Shown: positions 32,674 to 41,450 of the stretch, one piece after another
Layout: each line of letters begins with the position of its first letter
Position numbering within the stretch: position 1 is the stretch's first letter
NCBI GenBank assembly: GCA_900540845.1
Contig: UQHS01000012.1
Span: forward strand, 18,358 to 82,357
DNA length: 64,000 nt
DNA from: an uncultured Collinsella sp.
Lineage (GTDB): Bacteria; Actinomycetota; Coriobacteriia; Coriobacteriales; Coriobacteriaceae
Direction of reading: 5' to 3'
The notes under the pieces: model-generated
Seen by the model: only the letters and a program-made list of their open reading frames with translations
Databases searched by the model: none
What the model was told of the DNA's origin: nothing
Position numbers and translations under genes: made by a program

Positions 32674-33663
32674 ATGAATGAGAAAGTACTTGTCATCAAG
32701 GAGATCGAGCGACTTATGGCGCCGATTCTTAGCAATGATCAACTGGGAAAACTACATTCCGTACTCGATCATTGTCTGCTCGACGCGGGTGAATTTCCTT
32801 TGAGGAACACCCAGTTTTCCACTAACGGTGAGACGATAGACGCGTTTTTGTCTGCAAAGTCTGTCGAGGGCTGCTCCATTAGAACCATTCGGTATTACTC
32901 GCAGGCACTCGAACGTTTCTCCAGAACTATTGGCAAATCCTTTATCGAGGTTACGACCGATGATGTACGTGGGTATTTGACGGCGTGTCAGAAGAGCGGT
33001 CGGGTGAGTAATGTCACCGTGGACAATATCCGGCGGATAATATCGAGCTTCTTCTCTTGGCTTGAGATCGAGGACATCGTTTACAAGAGCCCCGTCAGGA
33101 GAATCAAAAAGATTCGATCGCTTAAAGCGGTAAAGCCCATCATTACCGATGAGTCGATGGAAGCCTTGAGGGACGGATGCAAAACGGCTAGAGACCTTGC
33201 AATCGTTGACCTTTTGACCTCAACGGGAATGCGCGTCGGTGAGCTTGTGAAGCTCAACAGGTGGGATATCGATCTGACAAATCGAGAGTGTGTGGTTAAG
33301 GGCAAGGGCAACAAGGAACGTAAGGTCTATTTCGATGCACGAGCCAAGATTCATCTGAGCGCTTACCTTGAGCAGCGAATCGACGAAAACGACGCGCTAT
33401 TTGTATCGCTCAATTATCCCTATAAGCGACTTGAAATCAGTGGTGCTGAGACGCGGTTGCGTGAGCTTGGGAGGTCGGCGATTGGGGAACGCGTGCATCC
33501 GCACAAGTTTCGGCGGACCCTTGCGACGAAAGCGATTGATAAAGGGATGCCGATCGAGCAGGTGCAGGTGCTGTTGGGGCACAGCAAAATTGAGACAACA
33601 CTTTGCTACGCCATGGTCGATCAGCAAAACGTGAAGCGATCGCACCACAAGTACATCGGCTGA
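32674..33663 (+). CDS. Tyrosine recombinase (XerC/D-like) of the hsdS shuffle
   Basis: A 329-residue tyrosine recombinase. An N-terminal SAM-like core-binding domain (about 50-140) is followed by the catalytic domain with Arg in TSTGMRVGELVKL, Lys in GKGNKERKVYF, the HPHKFRRT box (His-x-x-Arg), His in LLGHSKIETT, and the nucleophile Tyr in TLCYAMV. It lies between the complete and partial hsdS genes in the same orientation and most likely acts on the R1/R2 repeats. Its start is behind a hairpin that may limit translation. Similar recombinases sit in other phase-variable type I loci. Confidence 0.9.
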   Translation: MNEKVLVIKEIERLMAPILSNDQLGKLHSVLDHCLLDAGEFPLRNTQFSTNGETIDAFLSAKSVEGCSIRTIRYYSQALERFSRTIGKSFIEVTTDDVRGYLTACQKSGRVSNVTVDNIRRIISSFFSWLEIEDIVYKSPVRRIKKIRSLKAVKPIITDESMEALRDGCKTARDLAIVDLLTSTGMRVGELVKLNRWDIDLTNRECVVKGKGNKERKVYFDARAKIHLSAYLEQRIDENDALFVSLNYPYKRLEISGAETRLRELGRSAIGERVHPHKFRRTLATKAIDKGMPIEQVQVLLGHSKIETTLCYAMVDQQNVKRSHHKYIG

Positions 33664-33665
33664 CG

Positions 33666-33690
33666 AACCCCCGTTTGACGGGGAGTGGGT
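33666..33690 (+). repeat. 25-bp direct repeat R1b
   Basis: Exact copy of 31461-31485, 2205 bp apart (a multiple of three), placed 2 bases after the recombinase stop codon. Confidence 0.9.
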
Positions 33691-34130
33691 GAGGCTTAAC
33701 CAGCTTTGCATGAAAGGGAGATCTGCTCTCAGGCAGAAAGATCTAATTGATGATGGCCCTTATGCCGTGTACGGTGCTTCGGGGATCATCGGGTCGATGT
33801 CTACGTTTCAAAATGGCGCTCGATATGTTGCCGTTGTAAAGGATGGCGCTGGTGTTGGGCGTGCCAATTTGTGTTCGGCGCGTACATCGGTTCTGGGCAC
33901 CATGCAGGCGCTTATCCCCACGGAAATGGTGCTGCCTGAGTACTTGCTCCATCTGATTCGTGCGATGCGCCTCGGCGATGGGTTCAGTGGCTCTACGATT
34001 CCGCACATATACTTCAAGGATTATGGGCAGCGTTTGGTCAGATATGTTTCCATGGCCGACCAGGAGCGTATTGTCGGCATGCTGGGGTCCATTGAGGACC
34101 AAATCGATATACTGCATCAGCAAAACGAGA

Positions 34131-34172
34131 GGCTCGACACCCTCGTCAAATCCCGGTTTGTCGAGATGTTCG
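34131..34172 (+). repeat. 42-bp direct repeat R2b
   Basis: Exact copy of 31984-32025, 2147 bp apart, with the dyad core at 34141-34164. A third, shorter identity, GTCGACAAATCGAGGTTTA (32531-32549 and 34700-34718), lies in CR2. Confidence 0.9.
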
Positions 34173-34792
34173 GGGATGCTGAAACCATCGAGGCGAAATG
34201 GGACGTATGCGCATTGAGGGATTGCGTTGAGTCCCTAGAATCCGGAAAGAGCCCAAGTTGTCAAAATATGCCTCGCAAGGGGCTCGAGCCGGGGGTGCTG
34301 AAGTTGAGCGCGCTTTCATCGGGGCGGTTTCTGCCCGAGGAGAACAAGGCGATGCTTCCTGGCGGGGCCATTGCTCCAGACAAAGGGGTGAGGCGTGGCG
34401 ATATCCTGATTGCTAGGAAGAACACTCCTGAGCTCGTCGGCTCATGTGTGCTTGTACGCGATGATGTCGAGAACCTCATGTTTCCCGATATTGTTTTCCG
34501 CATGCATCCCAAAGGAAGTGTGGAGGGGGAGTACCTTTCAGCACTTCTTTCCGGTCCTTCGTATTCGGGCAAGGTCAAGAGTTTGGCCCACGGATCGAAC
34601 AAGTCGATGTCAAATATCCCGAAGGCAGACCTTGCTCAGCTCAGGATCCCTCTACCCTCGTTGCCCCTCCAGCAAGAGTTCGCCTCCTTCGTCGCCGAGG
34701 TCGACAAATCGAGGTTTAACTTGCTAAAGGCATATGGGTCTATAATTGCGTTGTTTCACGTGTTATTCCCCTGAACAGCGAGTGAGAACGCT

Positions 34793-37700
34793 ATGAACTT
34801 CGGATTCCTAAAGCGTGCCGACGGGTATTACGACCTCTTTGCCGATGCTTGTATTGAGGCCGAGAAGATCTACGCAACTTCTCCCGCGCTCTGTGCGGTT
34901 GGTTGTCGCAAGGCGCTCGAGCTGTCTGTTAAATGGGTCTATGCAATCGATAATTCCATTAGCATGCCGTACCGCGACAATCTCTCGTCGCTTTTGCATG
35001 AGCAGTCGTTTAGGGAGTGTGTTGATGAGCGTGTTTGGCGCAGGCTCATCGGCATAAACAAACTCGGAAATCTCTCTGTTCACACGGAGCGCCGTGTCGC
35101 CACCGAGGATGCGATCCTGTCGCTGAGGTCCCTCTTTGATTTCGTCGACTGGATCGATTATTGCTACGGCCCGGAATATGAGAATCGTCACTTCGATGAG
35201 GCGAAGATTCCAAAGAAGGGCGTTCAGCTCACCCTTCAGCAGGTTAAATTCATCAAGGCGCGCGAAGAGTTGATTTCTCAAAAGGACGAAGAGATCAAGC
35301 GCCTTGAGGCGCGGCTAAAGGCGATGAGTGCCCAGGCCACCGTCGATAAGGCCGCCCACATCGAGACGCGATCGTTCAATCCGGAGGAGATCAGCGAGTA
35401 CAAGACGCGCAAGCATTACATCGACTGGGATCTTGCCCTCGCCGGCTGGAAGATTGACGAGAACGCGCTCGAGGAGCGCGAGGTCACAGGGATGTCCCGA
35501 GAGAAGGACTCCGATTCCGGTACGGGCTATATCGACTATTTGCTTTTGGGGAAAGACAATCGCCCTCTCGCCATTGTCGAGGCAAAGAGGACTATGTACT
35601 CCCCGCAGAAGGGCATCCAGCAGGCGCGCCTGTATGCTCGATGCCTGGAAAACGAGTACGGCTATAGGCCTCCGATCTTTCTTACGAATGGATTCGAGAC
35701 TTTTTTCTTAGACGACGATTCCGCTCCGATGCGAAAGGTGAGCGGCTTCTTCTCTCAAGATGAGCTGCAGAGGATAATCAATCGCCGGAGTGGTACGGTC
35801 AAGCCGAGTACGTTGCGGGTGAATGAGACCATTGCCGGCGGTGGCAAACGCTACTACCAGGTAGAGGCCATCGAGCGCGTGTGCGCCAATATCGAATCAG
35901 GCCATCGTAAGAGTCTGCTTGTCATGGCCACCGGAACGGGGAAGACCCGTGTTTCGGCTGCCTTGACGGACGTCCTCATGCGTTCCGGGCTCGTTAAGAA
36001 CGTCTTGTTCCTTGCGGATCGCGTGGCGCTTGTTCGTCAGGCCAAAAGCGGGTACCAGGATTATCTGCCTAATGAGACGCTGTGCAATCTTGTATCCAAC
36101 AAGGATGATCGCAACGCCCGTATCGTGTTTTCCACATACCCAACCATCCTCAATGCGATTGACAAGGAGCGCAATGAGGATGGCGACCTTATGTTCACTC
36201 CCGCGCATTTTGATCTCATTATTGTTGATGAGGCGCATCGCTCCATTTTCAAAAAGTATCGAGCGATCTTTGACTACTTTGATTCACTTGTTGTTGGCCT
36301 TACTGCTACGCCGGCGAACGAGGTCGATCGCAACACGTACGACTTTTTTGAGGTCGAGCGCGGGGTGCCCACCTACGTGTATGAGTACAACACCGCCACA
36401 GAGGTCGATCATGTTCTCGTGCCGTATTTCGGCATCGAGACCCATACGAGTTTCATGGATGACGGCATAACGTACGACGATTTGTCCGAGGAGGATCGCG
36501 AGACGCTCGAGGAAGACTTCGAGGAGACGGGGCAAGATGTGCCCGAAAAGATCGAGTCGCGCGAGATCAACCAATGGGTGTTTAACGAGTCTACGGTGGA
36601 TGGCGTGTTGGAAATCCTCATGGAGAAGGGCATCAAGGTGAACGGCGGTCAAACGCTCGGGAAGACCGTCATCTTTGCGCAGAGCCAAAAACACGCTCGG
36701 TTCATCGTTGAGCGCTTTGGAAAGCTATATCCAAATCTCCCGGGGGACTATATAAAAGCGGTCCTTCATTCCGACGATTATTCGCACACCGTAATCGATG
36801 ATTTCGAGGTCAAACCGTTGCCGGTTATCACTGTGTCGGTCGATATGATGGACACTGGCGTTGACGTGCCCGAAATCGTCAACCTCGTCTTTTTCAAGAA
36901 AGTGCGCTCGAAGATCAAGTTCTGGCAGATGATCGGCCGCGGAACTCGTCTGTGTGAGGGTCTCGAGGTCGTTGATCCCCTGAATGGCCCTCATGTGGAT
37001 AAGGAGCACTTCTTCATTTTTGACTGGTGCAAGAACTTCGAGTTTTTCCGAGAGCATCTGAACGTTTCAGAGGGTAAGATCGCTTTGTCCTTGACGGAGC
37101 AGGTTTTTCAGCGCCAAGCTGAACTGGCCATGCTGATGCAGGAGAGCGCATTTGCTGCCGACGACTATCAGAGCCTACGACAAGAGCTCGTGGACACCAT
37201 GCGAAGCCAAGTTGTGGCGTTGAATGACGAGCTTTTTTCTGTTCGTAGGCATCGCCGCGAGGTGGAGAAGTACCGCCGCGTTGAGTCATTCCGGTTGCTG
37301 ACTCCAACAGCATTTGCAGAGCTTAAGATGCCGATTTCAATGCTCGTGGTAAATGATGAGGCAGATGTTGACGCCTTGAGATTCGATGCGCTTATGTACG
37401 GCTACATGATTGCCGCCTGCCAGGGCGGGAAAACCGCTGGTTATAAGTCGCGGCTGATTTCGATTGCTGCTTGCTTGCAAAAGGTGACAACCATCCCCCA
37501 GGTCAAGGACAAGCTGCCCTTGATTGACGAGGTCTTTGACGGGCAGATTCTCGACGATGCGAATCTTCTGGATATGGAGGGTATCCGCAAGGGGCTGCGT
37601 GGTCTCATCCGTTTTATCGTGGTTGGCAAGGGCAGACGTGACGTCATTACGCATCTTGATGATCCGGTTACGCAGGTCGTTTATGGTGTCGAGGCTGATA

Positions 37701-38176
37701 TCGGCGAGGACTTTGAGGACTACAAGCTGAAGGTCGAGCGCTATCTCAAGGACTATGCCGACACGTTGGTGATTCATAAGTTGCGCAACAACCAACCCAT
37801 GACGGAATTTGAGTTCGAGCAGCTCGAGCGGATTTTCACGCATGATCTTGGCAACGCGGAAGATTATGCCAAGGCTTATGGCGACACGCCGTTTGGTCTT
37901 TTGGTTCGCAGGCTGGTTCATCTCGATCACGATGCTGCCATGGGTGCTTTTGCGGACTTCCTGAACGACCAGAGTCTCAATGAGCAGCAGATCTCCTTTG
38001 TGAAGCGTGTGGTGGATTACGTGGTGGAGAACGGCTATATGGAGCCAGTTGCCTTGACGCAGCCCCCGTTTGATCGGCCGCAGTCCTTTATTCGCATGTT
38101 CAATTCGCAGCAACAGCTTGATCTGATGGCGGTCATCAAGAAGATCAAGAGCAATGCGGAGCGGCCTGCTGCATAA
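34793..38176 (+). CDS. hsdR: Type I restriction endonuclease subunit HsdR
   Basis: HsdR is the translocase and nuclease of the type I complex. The 1127-residue protein is EcoEI-like. It starts with a helical DUF4145-like region (about 1-150) and a coiled coil (about 150-185). A nuclease domain follows, with YIDYLLLGKDN and AIVEAKRT giving the Asp...Glu-x-Lys site (about 247-265). Walker A is MATGTGKTRVS (about 378), then VDEAHRS (about 475), TATPANE and the SF2 motif VI GRGTRLCEG. The long C-terminal helical domain contacts HsdM/HsdS. ATG 34793 is 18 bases after hsdS'. The terminator at 38200-38225 ends the locus. Confidence 0.93.
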   Translation: MNFGFLKRADGYYDLFADACIEAEKIYATSPALCAVGCRKALELSVKWVYAIDNSISMPYRDNLSSLLHEQSFRECVDERVWRRLIGINKLGNLSVHTERRVATEDAILSLRSLFDFVDWIDYCYGPEYENRHFDEAKIPKKGVQLTLQQVKFIKAREELISQKDEEIKRLEARLKAMSAQATVDKAAHIETRSFNPEEISEYKTRKHYIDWDLALAGWKIDENALEEREVTGMSREKDSDSGTGYIDYLLLGKDNRPLAIVEAKRTMYSPQKGIQQARLYARCLENEYGYRPPIFLTNGFETFFLDDDSAPMRKVSGFFSQDELQRIINRRSGTVKPSTLRVNETIAGGGKRYYQVEAIERVCANIESGHRKSLLVMATGTGKTRVSAALTDVLMRSGLVKNVLFLADRVALVRQAKSGYQDYLPNETLCNLVSNKDDRNARIVFSTYPTILNAIDKERNEDGDLMFTPAHFDLIIVDEAHRSIFKKYRAIFDYFDSLVVGLTATPANEVDRNTYDFFEVERGVPTYVYEYNTATEVDHVLVPYFGIETHTSFMDDGITYDDLSEEDRETLEEDFEETGQDVPEKIESREINQWVFNESTVDGVLEILMEKGIKVNGGQTLGKTVIFAQSQKHARFIVERFGKLYPNLPGDYIKAVLHSDDYSHTVIDDFEVKPLPVITVSVDMMDTGVDVPEIVNLVFFKKVRSKIKFWQMIGRGTRLCEGLEVVDPLNGPHVDKEHFFIFDWCKNFEFFREHLNVSEGKIALSLTEQVFQRQAELAMLMQESAFAADDYQSLRQELVDTMRSQVVALNDELFSVRRHRREVEKYRRVESFRLLTPTAFAELKMPISMLVVNDEADVDALRFDALMYGYMIAACQGGKTAGYKSRLISIAACLQKVTTIPQVKDKLPLIDEVFDGQILDDANLLDMEGIRKGLRGLIRFIVVGKGRRDVITHLDDPVTQVVYGVEADIGEDFEDYKLKVERYLKDYADTLVIHKLRNNQPMTEFEFEQLERIFTHDLGNAEDYAKAYGDTPFGLLVRRLVHLDHDAAMGAFADFLNDQSLNEQQISFVKRVVDYVVENGYMEPVALTQPPFDRPQSFIRMFNSQQQLDLMAVIKKIKSNAERPAA

Positions 38177-38199
38177 AACCGTATTGTCGCAACATTGGA

Positions 38200-38226
38200 G
38201 AAGCCGCCCGAAGGCGGCTTCTTTAT
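38200..38226 (+). terminator. Intrinsic terminator of the R-M locus
   Basis: GAAGCCGCC-CGAA-GGCGGCTTC followed by TTTAT, 23 bases after the hsdR stop. Confidence 0.85.
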
Positions 38227-38321
38227 GGGTCGGGTTTTCCGTTCCATAGAGAAGGGTGCCCGTGAGGCTTCCTTTGCAGATATGTCGTAGTTGCGTCTCG
38301 GTCGGATAGTCTCGCCAATAG

Positions 38322-38612
38322 CTATTCGCCAGGCGCGTGCTCGAGCGCGTAGGCACGGAACTCTGGGGACAGCTCCATGTCGTACTTCTCGAAATGGTAT
38401 GCGTCCTTGTTTCCCCACACGACGCCGTCTCGCATCGTGGCGGCCTCTGGGATGTCCGTGTATTCTCCGGTGACCTCGTCCTCGAAGCAGCCGGCGGCGG
38501 CGACCTCGTAGCTGCTCGCGTTGAAGAAGCGCATGATGGCGGCCTTTTCCGGGTCTGGCTTGTGGAGCACTCCGTATCCGTGCTCGCCCCGATGGGTTGG
38601 CCTAATCGGCAT
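38322..38612 (-). CDS. Small protein of unknown function
   Basis: A 96-residue soluble, acidic protein with no recognised family. It is rich in aromatic and charged residues (GVVWGNKDAYHFEKYDMELS). GAGG at good spacing precedes ATG 38612, and codon use is normal, so I think it is real. It lies just beyond the R-M terminator, on the opposite strand, and could be cargo of the same island. Function not proposed. Confidence 0.5.
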   Translation of the reverse strand: MPIRPTHRGEHGYGVLHKPDPEKAAIMRFFNASSYEVAAAGCFEDEVTGEYTDIPEAATMRDGVVWGNKDAYHFEKYDMELSPEFRAYALEHAPGE

Positions 38613-38692
38613 CTGCGCCTCATTCTGGATTGAAGGTTATCCGTTTCCCGTCATTATCTCCTTGGGCGGTGCCCTGCTGCCAATGATTGCAT

Positions 38693-38842
38693 ATGATGGA
38701 GTACATGATGGAAATGCTCGCTATTTCTTTCACGGTGACGTTCATCGCACTCGGGCTTTGGAACAAAGCCGTAGCTGTAAGGGGGAGCAATGCAGACGGA
38801 AGCGCAGCGTCGTGCGGCCAGCAATTATCGCAAGAAGGTTAA
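38693..38842 (+). CDS. Possible small membrane peptide
   Basis: A 49-codon frame (MMEYMMEMLAISFTVTFIAL...) with one hydrophobic segment at residues 6-24 and a polar tail. It overlaps the start of the next gene in another frame. No strong ribosome site is visible, so it may be chance; the clear hydrophobic run makes it worth recording. Confidence 0.3.
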   Translation: MMEYMMEMLAISFTVTFIALGLWNKAVAVRGSNADGSAASCGQQLSQEG

Positions 38843-38972
38843 GCAGCTGACCCTTCGGTTTTATCCGAACAGCGACGCCGATGAAGAGATGTATGAGTGG
38901 CTGAAGTCACAAGACAACACTACGGACTACATCAAGAAGCTCATTTCGGTAGATATGCAGAACCGCAGATAG
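38790..38972 (+). CDS. Small basic protein, ribbon-helix-helix-like
   Basis: A 60-residue protein resembling the short Arc-like proteins common in mobile DNA of Gram-positive anaerobes: a basic start (RRAASNYRKKVKQ), a strand-like LTLRFYP, then two helices (DADEEMYEWLKSQ and NTTDYIKKLISVDMQ). AAGGGGGAG precedes ATG 38790. It may bind DNA as a dimer. It sits next to the R-M island. Confidence 0.6.
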   Translation: MQTEAQRRAASNYRKKVKQLTLRFYPNSDADEEMYEWLKSQDNTTDYIKKLISVDMQNRR

Positions 38973-38996
38973 GCGGCTTGCTGCAATTGCGCCGAA

Positions 38997-39027
38997 CCTC
39001 AATTCAGGGACTGTCCCTAAATTGAGG
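38997..39027. repeat. Palindromic repeat with nested dyad (B3)
   Basis: CCTCAATT (38997-39004) and AATTGAGG (39020-39027) enclose a second perfect dyad, AGGGAC-T-GTCCCT (39006-39018). It resembles family B in having AATT next to the core, but the core differs. It lies between the small basic protein and the DUF1287 gene. Confidence 0.65.
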
Positions 39028-39078
39028 TGATGGTGCTGATACGTCCGGGCGCAATCGAAGGGGAGGGATGGGGTTGAA

Positions 39079-39819
39079 ATGGATGTGAGAAAGCGTTGGA
39101 AGCGCATCTTCGTCGCCGCGGCTGCGATGCTTGCGTGCGTGTTGTCTATTGTCGTCGTGGCCCGTGTCGCGACGGGGCGCCTTTGCATCACATCTTCGCA
39201 TCGCCCCGTCGACCGGTACGAGGAGGTCTCTGGGGCGAGCGGGGCGAGCGGTGCCAAGGCTTCCGCCGCCGACCCCGCCGCCACGGTTGATGCCGACGTC
39301 GATGGCATCGCCGACAACGACGATGTCCTTGCCGCTGCCCTCGCCTACATCCAGACCCGCCCGCACTACAAGAGCGTCTATTTCCCTTCGGGCTATCCCG
39401 ATGACGAACACGGCGTCTGCACCGATATGGTTGCCATCGCGTGCCGGGAGGCGGGCTACGACCTTCAGGCGCTCGTTGCAGCCGACGTTGCGCGGCGTCC
39501 AGAGGTCTATGCGATCGAGATTCCGGATCCGGCGATCGATTTCCGCTGCACACCCAATCTCAAGGTCTTTTTCGATGCCCATGCGCAGCGCCTCACGTCC
39601 GACGCGGGCAACATTTCTGAATGGCGCGGTGGGGACATAGTGCTGTATGAGGGGCACATCGGGATCGTCTCCGACCGTCGCAATGAGCGCGGCGTTCCGT
39701 ATCTCATTCATCATTCCGGACCGTTTCAGTTGCGCTATGAGGAGGACAAGCTGCAAAGCTATGGACACATCGTCGGGCATTATCGCCTGGATCCCACATG
39801 CCTCGCGCTGCTGCCATAG
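39079..39819 (+). CDS. DUF1287 (NlpC/P60-like) exported or anchored protein
   Basis: A 246-residue protein with a signal/anchor helix (about 11-32), a low-complexity Ala/Ser/Asp linker, and a DUF1287 domain. This domain has a cysteine-peptidase-like fold: Cys in HGVCTDMVAIACREAG, His in EGHIGIVSD, and HHSG near the end. Proteins of this type are thought to act at the cell wall. ATG 39079 follows GGGAGGGATGGGG. Whether it is a peptidase is not established. Confidence 0.8.
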   Translation: MDVRKRWKRIFVAAAAMLACVLSIVVVARVATGRLCITSSHRPVDRYEEVSGASGASGAKASAADPAATVDADVDGIADNDDVLAAALAYIQTRPHYKSVYFPSGYPDDEHGVCTDMVAIACREAGYDLQALVAADVARRPEVYAIEIPDPAIDFRCTPNLKVFFDAHAQRLTSDAGNISEWRGGDIVLYEGHIGIVSDRRNERGVPYLIHHSGPFQLRYEEDKLQSYGHIVGHYRLDPTCLALLP

Positions 39820-39879
39820 GGTGTAGATTCGCATAACGCCGTCATTCGGTTTGGGCAGCTCTTCAAAGGTGGCGCCGCA

Positions 39880-40527
39880 ATGAAAATCAAGGGCCTCATA
39901 TTCTTCGACATCGATGGGACGCTCACGCGCGGTGTGAATTCGGGCACGTTCATCGCCGACCGCCTGGGTATCGGCGAGCAGATGCGCGCGGCCGAGGAAG
40001 CGTATGCGCGCGGCGAGATGGATAACGCCGCGGTGTGCCGCGTGGATGCCGCTGGGTATGCGGGCCTTCCCGTCTCGATGGTCGAGTCCTGGCTCGACGA
40101 CATGCCTCTCATCGACGGTATCGTGCTGGCTCTCACCGCGTGCCGTGCGGCGGGGCTCGTTCCCCACGTGGCTTCCTGTACCTGGTCGTATATCGGGGCG
40201 TATCTTGCGCGCCGTTTCGGCTGCGCCGGATGGTGCGGCCCCGAGCTCGAGGTGGTCGATGGGATCTTCACCGGCCGCGTTGCACGCGATGCGGACGAGC
40301 GGGCAAAGCCCGCGTTCGCTCGCGAGCGCGCCGCGGCGCTCGGGGTCGATCTTGCCTCATGCCTTGCGGTGGGGGACAGCCGCTCCGACATCCCGCTGTT
40401 TCAAACGGTGGGGGCCTCGCTGGCCCTCAATGCCTCCGATGCGGCCCGCGCTGCAGCATCTCATGCGTGGGACGGTGCGGACCTTGCCGAGGCGATCCGG
40501 TTCTTCCTGGGGGAAACGCAGGGCTAA
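39880..40527 (+). CDS. HAD-superfamily hydrolase, subfamily IB (SerB-like)
   Basis: A 215-residue haloacid dehalogenase-type phosphatase. Motif I is FFDIDGTLT (Asp10 nucleophile, Asp12), motif II the Ser/Thr in ASCTWS, motif III the Lys in DERAKPAF, and motif IV GDSRSDIPLF. The helical IB cap lies between motifs I and II. Phosphoserine phosphatases belong to this subfamily, and serA and serC occur 7-9 kb away, but the sequence alone does not prove the substrate. ATG 39880 has AAAGGTGG upstream. Confidence 0.8.
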   Translation: MKIKGLIFFDIDGTLTRGVNSGTFIADRLGIGEQMRAAEEAYARGEMDNAAVCRVDAAGYAGLPVSMVESWLDDMPLIDGIVLALTACRAAGLVPHVASCTWSYIGAYLARRFGCAGWCGPELEVVDGIFTGRVARDADERAKPAFARERAAALGVDLASCLAVGDSRSDIPLFQTVGASLALNASDAARAAASHAWDGADLAEAIRFFLGETQG

Positions 40528-40599
40528 GGCGGGTGCCGCGTGTTGCGTGCGCATCCCTCCGTTATCCCTTTGCCGCCTTGTCTGTGGTTGTTCGGCCCG

Positions 40600-41367
40600 C
40601 TATCGCGCGTGCGCGGCTATCGCGTCCCGTAGCCAAGCGGCGCAACCGGCGACGTTGCCATCGTAATAGGCGGTGAAACGCTCATCTGCGACGTACATCT
40701 CCGCGAGACCCCTGTGCGCTTCGGGCGTGTAGAAGTTCCAGGTAAATCCGAGCCATTCCCGATGGAGGCGATAGATGCGTTCTCCCTCGTCGCTTGTGGG
40801 ATTGGCTTTCGCGCTCACGGCCGCTTCGAGCGATTCGTTGATTGCGCGCCCCAGCTCCTGGAAACGCTCGAACTCGCCCTCGCTCAGGTTGAGCATCTTG
40901 CGGTTTGCCTCGTCCGCGGCGGTGTCGCCCCAGCGCTCACGCACCTCAGCGCCGTGCTTGCGCTCGTTTTGCTCCACGAGGTCGCGCTTTATGCCCTCGA
41001 ACTTCGCTTTATCGTCCATGGGGACTCCCTTCTCGATGTGCTCGATTGTGCGTTCGACGGTACGGATGAGGGTATCGAGTCGCTCTCGTTCTGCCCTGAG
41101 CGTTCCAAGGTGGCGCGCGAGCGTTCGCCGGCGCTCATCTTCCGTTGCGCTCAAGGCGCTTGGAATCTCTGCCACGCTCATTCCCATGTGGCGCAAGAGC
41201 AGGATTTCCTGCAGGCGGTCGAGATCCGCAGGGGTGTAGCGGCGATATCCGTTGGCTGTTCGCGCGGGTACGAGCAGCCCCGCCTCTTCGTAATATCTGA
41301 GCGTTCGGGTTGAGATCCCCACGATGTCGGAGACCTCTCCGATGCCATAAGCTTTGCTCGCGCTCAC
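40600..41367 (-). CDS. MerR-family regulator with TipAS effector domain
   Basis: A 255-residue TipA-type activator. The N-terminal MerR winged helix is clear (GIGEVSDIVGISTRTLRYYE, then YRRYTPADLDRLQEIL), followed by a long dimer coiled coil (about 80-125). The C-terminal TipAS domain (about 140-255, ending DERFTAYYDGNVAGC) binds drugs such as thiopeptides in the Streptomyces founder. It probably controls its own promoter, which has the typical 19-bp spacer (41395-41425). Confidence 0.9.
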   Translation of the reverse strand: MSASKAYGIGEVSDIVGISTRTLRYYEEAGLLVPARTANGYRRYTPADLDRLQEILLLRHMGMSVAEIPSALSATEDERRRTLARHLGTLRAERERLDTLIRTVERTIEHIEKGVPMDDKAKFEGIKRDLVEQNERKHGAEVRERWGDTAADEANRKMLNLSEGEFERFQELGRAINESLEAAVSAKANPTSDEGERIYRLHREWLGFTWNFYTPEAHRGLAEMYVADERFTAYYDGNVAGCAAWLRDAIAAHAR

Positions 41368-41394
41368 ATGCCCCTCCCGTTCCGTTTCGCTCGT

Positions 41395-41425
41395 AGGATA
41401 AACCTTCTCGTAGCGTGAAGGTCAA
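41395..41425 (-). promoter_or_regulatory. MerR-type promoter and operator
   Basis: On the minus strand TTGACC (41425-41420), a 19-base spacer, TATCCT (41400-41395). The dyad ACCTT...AAGGT (41402-41406, 41418-41422) fills the spacer. Overlong 19-bp spacing with a central dyad is the mark of MerR-activated promoters, here driving the regulator's own gene. Confidence 0.85.
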
Positions 41426-41450
41426 GAGGTCGTTTTTGGGAGTTCAGGTA

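Larger units (their letters stand above)
33666..34774 (+). pseudogene. Silent, start-less partial hsdS copy (hsdS')
   Basis: A second specificity gene that begins at repeat R1b with coding sequence for PPFDGEWV but without a start codon in register with the normal N-terminus. It carries a different TRD1 (about 33692-34120), the shared CR1 (DTLVKSRFVEMFGD), a different TRD2 (34173-34660) and CR2 (LPLQQEFASFVAEVDKSRF). The last helix is cut short compared with the expressed gene (ends LFHVLFP). A GTG at 33689 could give weak translation after the recombinase stop. I read it as a reservoir of recognition domains for recombination into hsdS. Confidence 0.82.

Noticed and set aside
31461..34172. 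An invertible hsdS system like those described in other phase-variable type I loci
   Set aside because: All matching repeats between the two hsdS copies are in the same orientation; I found no long inverted repeat that would allow flipping.
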